64,000 bases of DNA from Clostridia bacterium (GCA_017538255.1 JAFYJD010000012.1:69714-133713); one strand, 5' to 3'; shown: positions 8,700 through 17,065, counted from the first letter of the stretch. Made by a program: numbers and translations. The notes: generated by a model not told the origin, from the sequence alone.

Positions 8700-10010
8700 T
8701 TATTCTTCAGATTTTTTCATTCGCGCATCATGTTTCGCCTTGATCCGCGCTTCGACCCCCATATCGCTTGGCGTATAGTAGCTGCTGTTCTTAACTGACG
8801 GCGGCATATAGTTCTGTTCCACCTCGTGATTAGGGTAATCATGCGGGTATTTATAGCCCACGCCGTGTCCGAGTTTTGCGGCTCCGCGATAGGAAGTATC
8901 ACGAAGATAAACGGGCACGGGCTCATCGAAAGTCTTTTCACATTCGGAAAAAGCGGCGTCGACAGCAAGCACTACAGAGTTGGATTTGGGACTCTCACAA
9001 ATGAATATGATCGCTTGAGCGATCGAAAGTCTCGCCTCAGGCATACCGATGAGTTCAAGAGCCTGAGCCGCGGCGACCGCCTGCTGCATAGCAGTAGGAT
9101 TTGCAAGTCCAACATCCTCGGAAGCGTGTGCAATGATGCGTCTGCATATTATGCGCGGATCAAGTCCTGCGTATACGAGGCGCGCAAACCAAGCAAGCGC
9201 CGCGTCGCTACTGCCTCCGCGAAGAGATTTGCAGAACGCGGAGAGCATATCGTACAACTGCTGATCGTCGATATTGATGGCTTTTTTCTGAATGGATTCG
9301 GAGGCTATATCAAGCGTGATATGCACATTTCCGTCGATAGGATCCGTTGTTCTGACGGCAAGTTCGAGCGCGTTCAAAGCGGTGCGCACATCGCCGTTTG
9401 CGGTTATTGCAATATGATCCATCGCGTCCCCGTCAACGACGGGGGAGAACATACCGAGCCCGCGCACACTGTCCTCGAGCGCGCGGGACAATGCCATTTT
9501 GACTTCATCCACGCCGAGCGGATAGAATTGAAAGAGCCTGCATCTGCTGACGATCGCGCTCGTCATAGCTATCATCGGGTTTTCGGTCGTTGATCCAATG
9601 AACTTGATAACGCCGCTTTCAAGCGCAGGGAGTATGGAATCGGACTGCGCCTTGCTCCAGCGGTGGCATTCGTCAAGCAAAAGGAATGTTTCCTGGCCGT
9701 AGAGTTTCAGACTGTTTTCGGCTGCGGCTATAACTTCGCGCACTTCTTTGACGCCGGAGGTAACGGCGTTAAGTTTTACAAATCTGCTGCCGGTCGAGTT
9801 AGCGATAACGGAAGCAAGTGTAGTCTTTCCGCAGCCGGGCGGACCCCAGAAAATGCTGCTTTGAAGCGTGTCGGTCATAATCGCACGACGCAACAAAGAA
9901 CCCTTGCCGACGATATGTTCCTGCCCGATGAACTCATCAAGAGTTGTCGGCCGCATTCTGTCAGCAAGGGGAGAATACTTCTTTAGATTGTCGGAAAACA
10001 GATCTTCCAT
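8700..10010 (-). CDS. rarA: RarA/MgsA-type AAA+ ATPase, replication-associated recombination protein
   Basis: RarA acts at stalled replication forks in the cytoplasm and is related to clamp-loader ATPases. The 436-residue product has the usual N-terminus (PLADRMRPTTLDEFIGQEHI), Walker A GPPGCGKTTL (about residues 57-66), Walker B FLLLDECHRW, and sensor 1 in FIGSTTENP. The C-terminal half carries the tetramerisation domain and the conserved ending region with YKYPHDYPNH. The Walker B box has Cys where most family members have a branched residue (DEVHR), a mild change. The start lies 14 bases after the stop of the prs-like gene, so the two are likely one transcript. Confidence 0.93.
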   Translation of the reverse strand: MEDLFSDNLKKYSPLADRMRPTTLDEFIGQEHIVGKGSLLRRAIMTDTLQSSIFWGPPGCGKTTLASVIANSTGSRFVKLNAVTSGVKEVREVIAAAENSLKLYGQETFLLLDECHRWSKAQSDSILPALESGVIKFIGSTTENPMIAMTSAIVSRCRLFQFYPLGVDEVKMALSRALEDSVRGLGMFSPVVDGDAMDHIAITANGDVRTALNALELAVRTTDPIDGNVHITLDIASESIQKKAINIDDQQLYDMLSAFCKSLRGGSSDAALAWFARLVYAGLDPRIICRRIIAHASEDVGLANPTAMQQAVAAAQALELIGMPEARLSIAQAIIFICESPKSNSVVLAVDAAFSECEKTFDEPVPVYLRDTSYRGAAKLGHGVGYKYPHDYPNHEVEQNYMPPSVKNSSYYTPSDMGVEARIKAKHDARMKKSEE

Positions 10011-10024
10011 TTATTTAGATAGGC

Positions 10025-11038
10025 TCATCTGTCGGTATCCACAAAACTCATATCGAGCAGCCGCATGGGCAGGTGAGCGAACATATCCGCCATCGCGGTC
10101 TTATCGTGGATCGTTCTGACCGCTTCCGCAAACAGTGGAGCGGCGGAAACGATCTTGATCTTGGATGAGTTGGCAAGCACATCGCTGTTGTCAACGGTAT
10201 CGGTCGTTACGAGCATCTTTATAGGACTCTTTTCGATACGTTCAACAGCGTCTTCCTTAACAATAGCGTGGGAAAGGAACGCGTACACTTCGGATGCACC
10301 CTTGTCCATCAGCCCGTATGCGACCTTGCAGAGGGTATTGCCGCTGATCGTGAAGTCGTCAACGACCATACAGCGCTTGCCGTATACATCGCCGATGATC
10401 TCGATGGCGTTCGGGTTCTCGTCGTGGCCGACGCGAACTTTATCGCCTATGGCGACGTTGCAGCCGAGCATATTTGCATAGGCACGTGCGCGCTTTGCGG
10501 AGCCTGCGTCTGGAGCAACAACTACAAGGTCTTCGTCGACCAATCCGATGCGGCGAGCGTATTCACCCAGCAGAGGGCTTGCATAGAGGTGATCAACGGG
10601 TTTTGAGAAGAAGCCCTGCACCTGTGGCGCGTGAAGATCCATCGCGATAACGCGGTCTGCGCCGCAGAGTTCGATGCAGTCGGCGCATACCCTTGCGCGG
10701 ATCGAAACACGTGGCTCGTCCTTTTTGTCGGCTTTGGCATAGCCGAAGTAGGGGATAACTGCGGTTATGGAGTTTGCGCTTGCACGTTTGAAAGCGTCGA
10801 TCCAAAAGATAAGTTCGGTAAAGGCGTTGTTGGGGTCCTTGCCAATCGATTGAACGATATAAACATCCTTGTTGCGAATGGATTCATCGGCACGAACATA
10901 GATGCCGCCCTCGGAGAAGATGTGCGTTGTAGAACGACCGATCTCCACATCAAGATAGCGGCACATCTTTTCGGCAAAAGGTCTGCTTGCAGAGCCCGCA
11001 AAAATTGTGATTCTGCCGTCGCCTTCGTGTGAACTCAT
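10025..11038 (-). CDS. prs: Ribose-phosphate pyrophosphokinase (PRPP synthetase), divergent form
   Basis: Converts ribose 5-phosphate and ATP to PRPP for nucleotide, histidine and tryptophan synthesis. The 337 residues show the two-domain phosphoribosyltransferase-like fold, with DLHAPQVQGFF (134-144), the APDAGSAKRA box (175-184) and a PRPP loop VVDDFTISGNT (225-235). Several family motifs are altered: PYFGYAKADKK replaces the usual YARQDRK, the flexible-loop Lys-Arg-Arg reads K200-V-R202, and the PRPP loop lacks the second acidic residue of DDxxDTxGT. It may therefore be a paralogue with changed properties, not the main housekeeping enzyme. It is transcribed from a promoter at 11072-11100 and followed by rarA. 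Confidence 0.88.
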   Translation of the reverse strand: MSSHEGDGRITIFAGSASRPFAEKMCRYLDVEIGRSTTHIFSEGGIYVRADESIRNKDVYIVQSIGKDPNNAFTELIFWIDAFKRASANSITAVIPYFGYAKADKKDEPRVSIRARVCADCIELCGADRVIAMDLHAPQVQGFFSKPVDHLYASPLLGEYARRIGLVDEDLVVVAPDAGSAKRARAYANMLGCNVAIGDKVRVGHDENPNAIEIIGDVYGKRCMVVDDFTISGNTLCKVAYGLMDKGASEVYAFLSHAIVKEDAVERIEKSPIKMLVTTDTVDNSDVLANSSKIKIVSAAPLFAEAVRTIHDKTAMADMFAHLPMRLLDMSFVDTDR

Positions 11039-11071
11039 ATTAGTTTACCCCCGGATATAAGATTCGAGTTA

Positions 11072-11100
11072 ATTATAGCAAACCACGCTCTGTTCTTCAA
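11072..11100 (-). promoter_or_regulatory. Sigma-A-type promoter of the prs-rarA operon
   Basis: TTGAAG (11100-11095), 17-base spacer, TATAAT (11077-11072) on the minus strand, about 35 bases before the prs start. Confidence 0.6.
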
Positions 11101-11181
11101 TCATAATTCGAGTGATCGAAAAGTATATTTAGCGGTATATCGCGAATCGGCGGAAACATAAAGAAAGCGAATAATGCCCGC

Positions 11182-12027
11182 TCACTTTTCGAATATATTT
11201 TTAATCGCTTTATATGCGGGATAGATTTTGATCTTTATCAGTTTAAGGCGCATACGCAACCTGTATTTGGCGACCCATGTGGATAAATACAGTTTATATT
11301 TCTTGCCGTTTAGATCCACATTTTTACCCTTTCGAGTAAGTCCGGTCATAACGCCGATGACCCAATCAAAAGGAACCGTTTCCACACCGGGATTGTTATC
11401 GCCGCGAATAATATAATGGGTATCACGAACTGCGATCACGCGGTGGAGGATATAGGGGGTGTAGTTTTTGTGCAGTTCCTTTGGCAGAATGGACTCGGGT
11501 ATCTTATAGAGCGCAACATCGTTGACCTTCAGCATCCCGTCGGGATAGACGGATTTGACTGCGCTTATCTGCACAAGATCGCGGCCTGTTTTAAGCAATG
11601 GACGCATACTGGAGCCTTTTGTCGTCCAAATTAATTTGCCATCACGCGCAATAATATCTTCTATCGGTGTCGTGTCATGCGCATTCGTGCTTGAGGCGCC
11701 TAAATCTGCGATCTCTTCAAAATCAAACTGCATAGCGGACGAAGGCACCGCTGATTCGGCAGCATCATCTTCCAAAAGATCAAGCTCTCGCAGTTTTGCA
11801 ATGACCGCACGGACGTCGTTCAGGATAACATCGGGGTCTGCGTCGTATATTTTAGTCATCTTTTTAACAATAGCACTTTCGCTTGTATCGTGTTTTAAAC
11901 ACTTAACGATAAAAGATGTCGTTTCGTTTCCGTAAACAGCACCCTTGAACTTATTATTCGATTTATGCGCCACAAATGTTATGCCATTTTCGGTCTCTCG
12001 AGCCAGGAGTCCTTTTTTTAACCGCAT
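11182..12027 (-). CDS. PqqD domain fused to an S24/S26 signal-peptidase-type domain
   Basis: The 281-residue protein begins with a PqqD/RRE-like peptide-binding domain (about 1-88, start MRLKKGLLARE), then an acidic linker (88-125), then a serine peptidase domain of the signal peptidase type (125-230). In the peptidase part S140 lies in GSSMRPLL, the place of the nucleophile. His195 in ILHRVIAV is at the site of the general base in SipW/archaeal-type enzymes, and RGDNN closes the domain. There is no clear membrane helix; the C-terminus is strongly basic. Start: ATG at 12027 follows CGGAGGAGCGT and suits the promoter at 12062-12090, whereas the longer reading frame would begin inside the promoter. 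In other bacteria PqqD domains present RiPP precursors to modifying enzymes; none is seen here. Confidence 0.75.
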   Translation of the reverse strand: MRLKKGLLARETENGITFVAHKSNNKFKGAVYGNETTSFIVKCLKHDTSESAIVKKMTKIYDADPDVILNDVRAVIAKLRELDLLEDDAAESAVPSSAMQFDFEEIADLGASSTNAHDTTPIEDIIARDGKLIWTTKGSSMRPLLKTGRDLVQISAVKSVYPDGMLKVNDVALYKIPESILPKELHKNYTPYILHRVIAVRDTHYIIRGDNNPGVETVPFDWVIGVMTGLTRKGKNVDLNGKKYKLYLSTWVAKYRLRMRLKLIKIKIYPAYKAIKNIFEK

Positions 12028-12061
12028 ACGCTCCTCCGAAATCAATGCCGTCAGTTTGTTT

Positions 12062-12090
12062 ATTGTATCCCAGGGCACATTTGTTGTCAA
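12062..12090 (-). promoter_or_regulatory. Promoter of the PqqD-peptidase gene
   Basis: TTGACA (12090-12085), 17 bases, TACAAT (12067-12062) on the minus strand. It stands back to back with the promoter of the DUF1508 gene. Confidence 0.75.
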
Positions 12091-12123
12091 GTTTAAAAGA
12101 AAATAAAAAGTTTAAATCAAGTC

Positions 12124-12152
12124 TTGACAGTTATCTATAATTAGTATAAAAT
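12124..12152 (+). promoter_or_regulatory. Promoter of the DUF1508 gene
   Basis: TTGACA (12124-12129), 17 bases, TAAAAT (12147-12152); predicted transcript start near 12159, about 34 bases before the start codon. Confidence 0.75.
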
Positions 12153-12192
12153 ATGAATGCAGATTATATTATTTGCGAAAGGAAGTGCAATT

Positions 12193-12579
12193 ATGGGAAA
12201 ATTCGTCATCAAGGAAACCAAGACCGGCTTTACTTACAGCCTCAAGGCCGGCAACGGCGAGATCATCTGCATCGGCGGAGAGGTCTACAGCAGTCTCGAG
12301 ACCTGCAAGATAGGTGTTGAGAGCGTTATCGCAAACGCTCCGATAGCAAATCTCGAAGATCAGACCGTTGAGGGTTATGAGCCACAGACCCACCCGAAGT
12401 TTGAAATCTACAAGGACAAAGCGGGCGAGTTCCGTTTCCGACTCAAAGCAAGAAACGGACAGATCATCGGTTCAAGCGAAGGCTATGTAAAGAAGGACAG
12501 CTGCAAGAACGGCATTGAGAGTGTTCGCAAGAATGCCGTAGATTCCCCGATCATCCTGCCTGAAGCAGGGGAAGAATAA
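12193..12579 (+). CDS. DUF1508 (YegP-type) two-repeat protein
   Basis: A 128-residue cytoplasmic protein made of two copies of the roughly 50-residue DUF1508 motif: the first begins GKFVIKETKTGFTYSLKA and the second KFEIYKDKAGEFRFRLKARNG, each followed by an S-x-G-Y/E-x(n)-C-K-x-G-I/V-E-S-V pattern. The function of the family is not known; E. coli YegP is the model member. The ATG at 12193 is chosen because AAAGGAAG stands just upstream and the repeat begins at once; an earlier in-frame ATG at 12157 lies at or before the predicted transcript start. With a near-consensus promoter, strong SD and a tight terminator it looks like a well-expressed single-gene unit. Confidence 0.88.
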   Translation: MGKFVIKETKTGFTYSLKAGNGEIICIGGEVYSSLETCKIGVESVIANAPIANLEDQTVEGYEPQTHPKFEIYKDKAGEFRFRLKARNGQIIGSSEGYVKKDSCKNGIESVRKNAVDSPIILPEAGEE

Positions 12580-12603
12580 TAATATAAAGTCTATCCCCAT
12601 ATG

Positions 12604-12625
12604 CCGCAGCGGAGACCCGCTGCGG
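12604..12625. terminator. Bidirectional terminator between the DUF1508 gene and gerM
   Basis: Perfect nine-pair stem, CCGCAGCGG with CCGCTGCGG and a four-base loop, between two convergent genes; T-rich bases follow on the plus strand. Confidence 0.8.
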
Positions 12626-12631
12626 TTTCGT

Positions 12632-13618
12632 TTACGGCTCAAACGGCTCGCCGTTTACAGTAAAGCGTATCTCATCTATCATTGTATACGGTGCCGCACT
12701 AAAAAGAACCGCCTGCATTGCAAGATCGTACATACCGTCTATCTCAGTTATCCGCGCAAATTCTTTTGTCAGATTGACAGTCAGCACACCGTTTTCCTGT
12801 GCTGCGCCAAGCACGAGAGTTCCATTAGGAAAAACATTTATAAGCCCATTGAGCGCAGTGCCGGCGGCAAGTGCGTTGACAACAGCGTAGATAGACGGTT
12901 TTGCGTCGATATAGCGTGTGATTGGCACGAGTAGGCTGCCGCTGTTGTTTGGGAAATACAACGTTATCTCCTGCGTATTCGCCGCCGTCATCAACGCGCT
13001 GTCTTCTATGTTAAGAGGTATTTGCTCGCTCTTTTCGGGCAGATATACGCTGAGATTTGTCAACTCACGGCTTCCGTTGATAGTTATCGATACGCATTCA
13101 ACGGTTTTGAACTCTATAAGCGTATCAACGATCGCCGTTACGATGTCGCGCGCTCTGTCCTCGCTGTCTATGATGGTCTCCGTTTTTACGTCTACTATCG
13201 CTTCGCCGTTTTTTATCGCGATATCGAATTTGCTGTCTGCGGGAAGCGGCGCAACAAGCCCATTTTTCATAAGCTCAATTCTGTTTTCGCCGCCGTCAAC
13301 GAGCAGTTCAAGGCAAGCCCGCGCGATACCCGACTGTTTTTCTATGTTTTTTCTGACAGGCACCATATAGCCGTCATCGGTCAAATAGTGAAGTTTTACG
13401 CACACCGTATCCGCGGTATCTGCTTTAACCGCGCCGCCAACGTGTTCGAGTCTTGAATCCGGATCGAGATCAAGCGGAAAATTTGTTGTAATATCATAGT
13501 TCTCGCCGTTGCCGTTCTCAGTTAGCGATGCCGGCACGCCGCCGCATGAAACAAGAATTGTGACTAAAAACATAAACGATAGCATTGCCGCGACTGACTT
13601 TAGGATAATTCTTTTCAT
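12632..13618 (-). CDS. gerM: GerM-like lipoprotein with two GerMN domains
   Basis: A 328-residue exported lipoprotein: N-terminal signal segment (about residues 8-24) ends with a lipobox LVSCGG, then two copies of the GerMN domain (about 75-185 and 210-325). Each holds the typical pattern of a short beta start, a helix with many Ala/Leu, and a final I-x-x-V-x-F/I-x-V/I-N-G strand (seen as VECVSITINGS and MIDEIRFTVNGEP). In Bacillus GerM is needed for normal spore cortex and germination and is made under mother-cell control. The start ATG overlaps the yabQ stop by four bases (ATGA), so it is translationally coupled to the spore genes yabP and yabQ, which supports a sporulation role. Confidence 0.87.
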   Translation of the reverse strand: MKRIILKSVAAMLSFMFLVTILVSCGGVPASLTENGNGENYDITTNFPLDLDPDSRLEHVGGAVKADTADTVCVKLHYLTDDGYMVPVRKNIEKQSGIARACLELLVDGGENRIELMKNGLVAPLPADSKFDIAIKNGEAIVDVKTETIIDSEDRARDIVTAIVDTLIEFKTVECVSITINGSRELTNLSVYLPEKSEQIPLNIEDSALMTAANTQEITLYFPNNSGSLLVPITRYIDAKPSIYAVVNALAAGTALNGLINVFPNGTLVLGAAQENGVLTVNLTKEFARITEIDGMYDLAMQAVLFSAAPYTMIDEIRFTVNGEPFEP

Positions 13619-13959
13619 TTAGGCACCTCGATTTCTTTATTTTTCTTATGTTTTGCAGCAAAACTCGAAACACGGGCCACAAGTCGGCGGATAATTTTCG
13701 CAGGGAATATCCGAAACAGGATAAATCCGGCAGCGAACCCGATAACACTATACAGCCGCAGATGCCCGTTGTCGCAATAGGCAAGCGTATATGCGCAAAC
13801 GGCAAACAGAATAATTCCGAAGGCAATATCGGCAAGAATCGCTATTGCCGTTCTATTGATACTGCGAACGAGCGCCAACAACTCATATACTGCACCGAGC
13901 AGGAGCCCGCTCCATAGGCATACAAGAAAGATCGGCAGTTCATCGAGATTATTTATCAT
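13615..13959 (-). CDS. yabQ: Spore cortex biosynthesis protein YabQ
   Basis: A 114-residue membrane protein with four hydrophobic segments. The N-terminal pattern of the family (a helix ending in GLLLGAVYELL, then a basic loop and DIAFGIILF) is recognisable, as is the G-x-LR-x-Y motif, here NGHLRLYSVIGFAAG. YabQ is needed for cortex synthesis in Bacillus and sits in the outer forespore membrane. The start codon overlaps the yabP stop by one base (TAATG) and its own stop overlaps gerM, so the three genes form one coupled unit. Confidence 0.87.
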   Translation of the reverse strand: MINNLDELPIFLVCLWSGLLLGAVYELLALVRSINRTAIAILADIAFGIILFAVCAYTLAYCDNGHLRLYSVIGFAAGFILFRIFPAKIIRRLVARVSSFAAKHKKNKEIEVPK

Positions 13960-14252
13960 TATCTAAACATACGCGAGAACAGCGATCCTTTAACGGGTTG
14001 TATATCGTCGTATTCAAGCGCCGAAAGTTGACCTTCGATGATTATCTGTCCGTCGTCAAGGTCGAGTTTCGTGATATGCAGGTCGGTACCTTCTATGGTT
14101 AATCCGCCGCCGTCGGTAAGCAGTATTACCTCGCTCTCGTTAAAACTGCCAACATCCTTTACGCCTGTAATACTGATCAATTCGCGGTTTTCGATATGAA
14201 TCGAATGGCTCCTCAGCCTGATTGTTTGACCTTCCAACTGCGGTCTGTCCAT
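13959..14252 (-). CDS. yabP: Sporulation protein YabP
   Basis: A 97-residue protein of the YabP/YqfC family, made early in the mother cell and associated with the developing spore. The start is the ATG at 14252 with AGAGGAG nine bases before it; a much longer in-frame reading to 14459 runs across the promoter region and into the leuS leader and is not real. The middle shows the family pattern: NRELISITGVKDVGSFNE, then a beta-rich part with LTIEGTDLHITKLDLDDG and a hydrophobic G-x-L/I-x-x-I/L-x-Y end. It is the first gene of yabP-yabQ-gerM, behind a possible sigma-E-type promoter. Confidence 0.87.
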   Translation of the reverse strand: MDRPQLEGQTIRLRSHSIHIENRELISITGVKDVGSFNESEVILLTDGGGLTIEGTDLHITKLDLDDGQIIIEGQLSALEYDDIQPVKGSLFSRMFR

Positions 14253-14282
14253 AATCGTTTTCTCCTCTGTTGTTGATGTTAA

Positions 14283-14310
14283 ATGATATGCCGACAATAT
14301 CAAAGTATTC
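14283..14310 (-). promoter_or_regulatory. Possible sigma-E-type promoter of yabP-yabQ-gerM
   Basis: On the minus strand GAATACT (14310-14304), 13 bases, CATATCAT (14290-14283). The -10 and spacing resemble mother-cell sigma-E promoters, and yabP belongs to that regulon in Bacillus. No sigma-A-like element is seen. Inference from motif only. Confidence 0.4.
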
Positions 14311-14337
14311 ATAGTGCGATCAAAACAAAAATCAATC

Positions 14338-14366
14338 TTGACAAATCTTATCAACGGTGCTACAAT
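14338..14366 (+). promoter_or_regulatory. Sigma-A promoter of the leuS T-box transcript
   Basis: TTGACA (14338-14343), 17 bases, TACAAT (14361-14366). Transcript would start near 14373, giving a leader of about 280 bases before leuS. Confidence 0.8.
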
Positions 14367-14372
14367 TCCGCA

Positions 14373-14653
14373 ATAGATACTTTGAAGCGGACAAGAGCGC
14401 AGCCCATCCGATCTAAGCGAGCCGTATACGGTGCAAGGCGGCACGGAAACTGCACTCACTCACCGCTGAGTTTTTGCGGCGAACGATCATATCAATTAGC
14501 CGCAACCGTATGCCTGCGTTAAGGGTTTTAAGCGGATGCCGCCGATAATGCGGCATCAACCGGAGTGGTACCGCGCGGAATATGCTTTCTGCGTCTTCGG
14601 AAACGGACAGCGTTTCCGGGGACTTTTGTTTTATAACCGAAAGGAGCAATACT
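14373..14653 (+). promoter_or_regulatory. T-box riboswitch leader of leuS
   Basis: A long structured leader ending in the T-box core GTGGTACCGCG (14567-14575 region) and an intrinsic terminator, CGGAAACG / CGTTTCCG at 14598-14618, followed by GGGACTTTTGTTTT. T-box leaders bind the uncharged cognate tRNA through a specifier codon and through the tRNA 3' end, which pairs with the UGGN of the T-box and favours the antiterminator. So leuS should be switched on when charged leucine tRNA is scarce. The specifier codon could not be fixed by eye. Confidence 0.88.
14598..14632 (+). terminator. Attenuator terminator of the leuS T-box
   Basis: Eight-pair stem (14598-14605 with 14611-14618), five-base loop, T-rich tail. 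It competes with the antiterminator formed by the T-box sequence. Confidence 0.75.
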
Positions 14654-17065
14654 ATGAGCGAACGCTATATCCATCTGCCGATAGAGAAGAAGTGGCAGGA
14701 CATCTGGGACGAAACGCATTGTTTCGAGGCTAAGGACGATTATTCTTTGCCCAAATACTATGCGCTGATCGAATTCCCGTTTCCAAGCGGCGCCGGCCTT
14801 CATGTAGGGCATCCGCGAAGCAACACGGCGCTTGACATCATTACAAGAAAGCGCCGTATGGAAGGGTATAATGTGCTTTTCCCGATCGGCTACGACAGTT
14901 TTGGACTGCCGACCGAAAACTATGCCATAAAGACCGGAGAACACCCGGCGAAGGTTACGGAGCGCAATATCAAGGTGTTTCACGATCAACTCAAGATGCT
15001 GGGCTTCTCATTTGATTATTCGAGGGAGATATCCACATCCGATCCCGAGTACTATCGCTGGACGCAATGGATATTCCTGAAACTGTTCGAAAAAGGGCTC
15101 GCTTATAAAGCCGAACTTCCGATCAACTTCTGCACAAGCTGCAAGGTTGGTCTTGCAAACGAAGAAGTTGTTGACGGTTGCTGCGAACGCTGCGGCGCAC
15201 CCGTAGTCAGGATGGTAAGGAGCCAATGGATGCTCAAGATAACCGAGTATGCCGACAGGCTGATCGACGATCTTGATACCGTTGACTTTATCGACAGGGT
15301 TAAATCATCGCAGATCAACTGGATCGGACGAAGCACGGGCGCCGAAGTGGTTTTCACGATTGACGGCTATGAAGACGGTCTTCGCATCTATACGACGCGT
15401 CCTGATACGCTCTTTGGCGCGACCTATATGGTCATCGCGCCCGAACACCCGCTCGTAGATAGCCTTTCAAGCAGGATATCAAACATCGACAAAGTGCTCG
15501 AATACCGCGCGGCAGCGGCACGCAAGAGCGATTTTGAGCGCAGCGAACTCGCAAAGGATAAGACCGGCGTTCCGCTCGAAGGCATCACCGCTGTCAACCC
15601 GGCTACAGGCAAGCCGATCCCGGTTTGGATCTCCGACTATGTACTCATGGGCTACGGCACGGGCGCTATTATGGCCGTTCCCGCACACGATACAAGGGAC
15701 TATGAGTTCGCAAAAACTATGGGTCTGCCCATCGTTGAAGTCGTTTCCGGCGGCAATATCGAAGAAGCGGCGTTCACCGACTGCGAGACCGGGCTGCTCG
15801 TTAACTCTGGCTTCCTGAACGGTATGCAGGTTGAGACCGCTAAAAAAGCAATGATCGAATGGCTCGAAGAGCAGGGGATCGGTCGCAAAAAAACCAATTT
15901 CAAACTGCGTGACTGGCTGTTCAGCAGACAGCGCTATTGGGGCGAGCCGATACCGCTCGTTTATTGCGAGCATTGCGGGTGGGTACCGATCCCGGAGAGC
16001 GAACTTCCGCTTCGTCTGCCGGAAATAGACGATTTCCGCCCCGCTGATGACGGATCTTCTGCGCTCAAGCGCGCTACAGATTGGATACACACGACCTGCC
16101 CCAAGTGCGGCGCTCCAGCCGAAAGGGAGATCGATACGATGCCCAATTGGGCGGGGTCGAGTTGGTACTATATGCGCTACTGCGATCCGCATAACGATAA
16201 GTCGCTTGGTGATCGCAAGAAACTTGACTACTGGCTTCCGGTTGATTGGTACAACGGAGGCATGGAGCATACGACCCTGCATCTGCTTTATTCAAGATTC
16301 TGGCATAAGTTCCTGTACGATATCGGCGTCGTCGGTTGTCCGGAGCCCTATCTGAAGCGTACGAGTCACGGTATGATACTCGCCGAGGACGGCAGCAAGA
16401 TGAGCAAATCAAGGGGCAACGTCATCAATCCCGACGATCTCGTCCGCGAGTACGGCGCGGACACAGTTCGCGCATACGAAATGTTCATAGGCGCGTTTGA
16501 TCAGACGATCCCGTGGAGCACACAGGGCGTTAAGGGATGCCGCCGCTTCCTCGAAAGGGTCTGGAGACTTCAGGATATGGTCGTTGACGGCGCCGGCATT
16601 CGCAAGGAACTGCTCTCAAGCGTTCACGGCTGCATCAAAAAAGTGTCCGAAGATTTTGAGCGGATGAAATTCAACACAGCGATAGCGTCGATGATGAGCC
16701 TTGTAAACGACTTTTACCAGGTCGGCAATATCACCAAGGACGAACTTCGCATACTGCTCGTGCTGCTTAATCCGGTCTGCCCGCATATCACGGAGGAGAT
16801 GAACGAACTCATCGGTTTCACCACTTCGATATATGAGGGTGAGTGGCCCAAATACGATGAAGCCGCGCTCGTTAAGGACGAGATTGAGATAGCCGTGCAG
16901 ATAAACGGAAAAGTACGCGCAAGGATGAACGTGCCCGTCGGTATCGAAGAAGCGCCGCTCAAGGAGTTGGTGCTTGCAAATGACGATATCAAGCCTTTTG
17001 TTGACGGCAAGACGATAATCAAGTTCATCGCCATCAAAAATATCGTCAATATAGTTGTAAAGTAA
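14654..17065 (+). CDS. leuS: Leucyl-tRNA synthetase
   Basis: Charges tRNA-Leu with leucine. The 803-residue bacterial-type class I enzyme has the HIGH box as HVGH in PSGAGLHVGHPRS (about residues 46-58), and the KMSKS box as GSKMSKSRG (about 578). A CP1 editing domain carries TTRPDTLFGATYMV. Two zinc-type cysteine clusters (C-x2-C ... C-x2-C) lie near residues 158-178 and 438-492. The start ATG at 14654 has GAAAGGAGC upstream; in-frame codons further upstream belong to the terminator of the leader. It is controlled by the T-box and followed directly by an intrinsic terminator, so it forms a single-gene transcript. Confidence 0.97.
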   Translation: MSERYIHLPIEKKWQDIWDETHCFEAKDDYSLPKYYALIEFPFPSGAGLHVGHPRSNTALDIITRKRRMEGYNVLFPIGYDSFGLPTENYAIKTGEHPAKVTERNIKVFHDQLKMLGFSFDYSREISTSDPEYYRWTQWIFLKLFEKGLAYKAELPINFCTSCKVGLANEEVVDGCCERCGAPVVRMVRSQWMLKITEYADRLIDDLDTVDFIDRVKSSQINWIGRSTGAEVVFTIDGYEDGLRIYTTRPDTLFGATYMVIAPEHPLVDSLSSRISNIDKVLEYRAAAARKSDFERSELAKDKTGVPLEGITAVNPATGKPIPVWISDYVLMGYGTGAIMAVPAHDTRDYEFAKTMGLPIVEVVSGGNIEEAAFTDCETGLLVNSGFLNGMQVETAKKAMIEWLEEQGIGRKKTNFKLRDWLFSRQRYWGEPIPLVYCEHCGWVPIPESELPLRLPEIDDFRPADDGSSALKRATDWIHTTCPKCGAPAEREIDTMPNWAGSSWYYMRYCDPHNDKSLGDRKKLDYWLPVDWYNGGMEHTTLHLLYSRFWHKFLYDIGVVGCPEPYLKRTSHGMILAEDGSKMSKSRGNVINPDDLVREYGADTVRAYEMFIGAFDQTIPWSTQGVKGCRRFLERVWRLQDMVVDGAGIRKELLSSVHGCIKKVSEDFERMKFNTAIASMMSLVNDFYQVGNITKDELRILLVLLNPVCPHITEEMNELIGFTTSIYEGEWPKYDEAALVKDEIEIAVQINGKVRARMNVPVGIEEAPLKELVLANDDIKPFVDGKTIIKFIAIKNIVNIVVK

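Noticed and set aside
12028..12090. A longer N-terminus for the PqqD-peptidase protein
   Set aside because: The extra codons overlap the promoter elements; the ATG at 12027 has GGAGGA before it and gives a normal PqqD start.
14253..14459. A 69-codon extension of YabP
   Set aside because: It runs through the promoter region and the leuS leader on the other strand, and the ATG at 14252 has a clear ribosome site.
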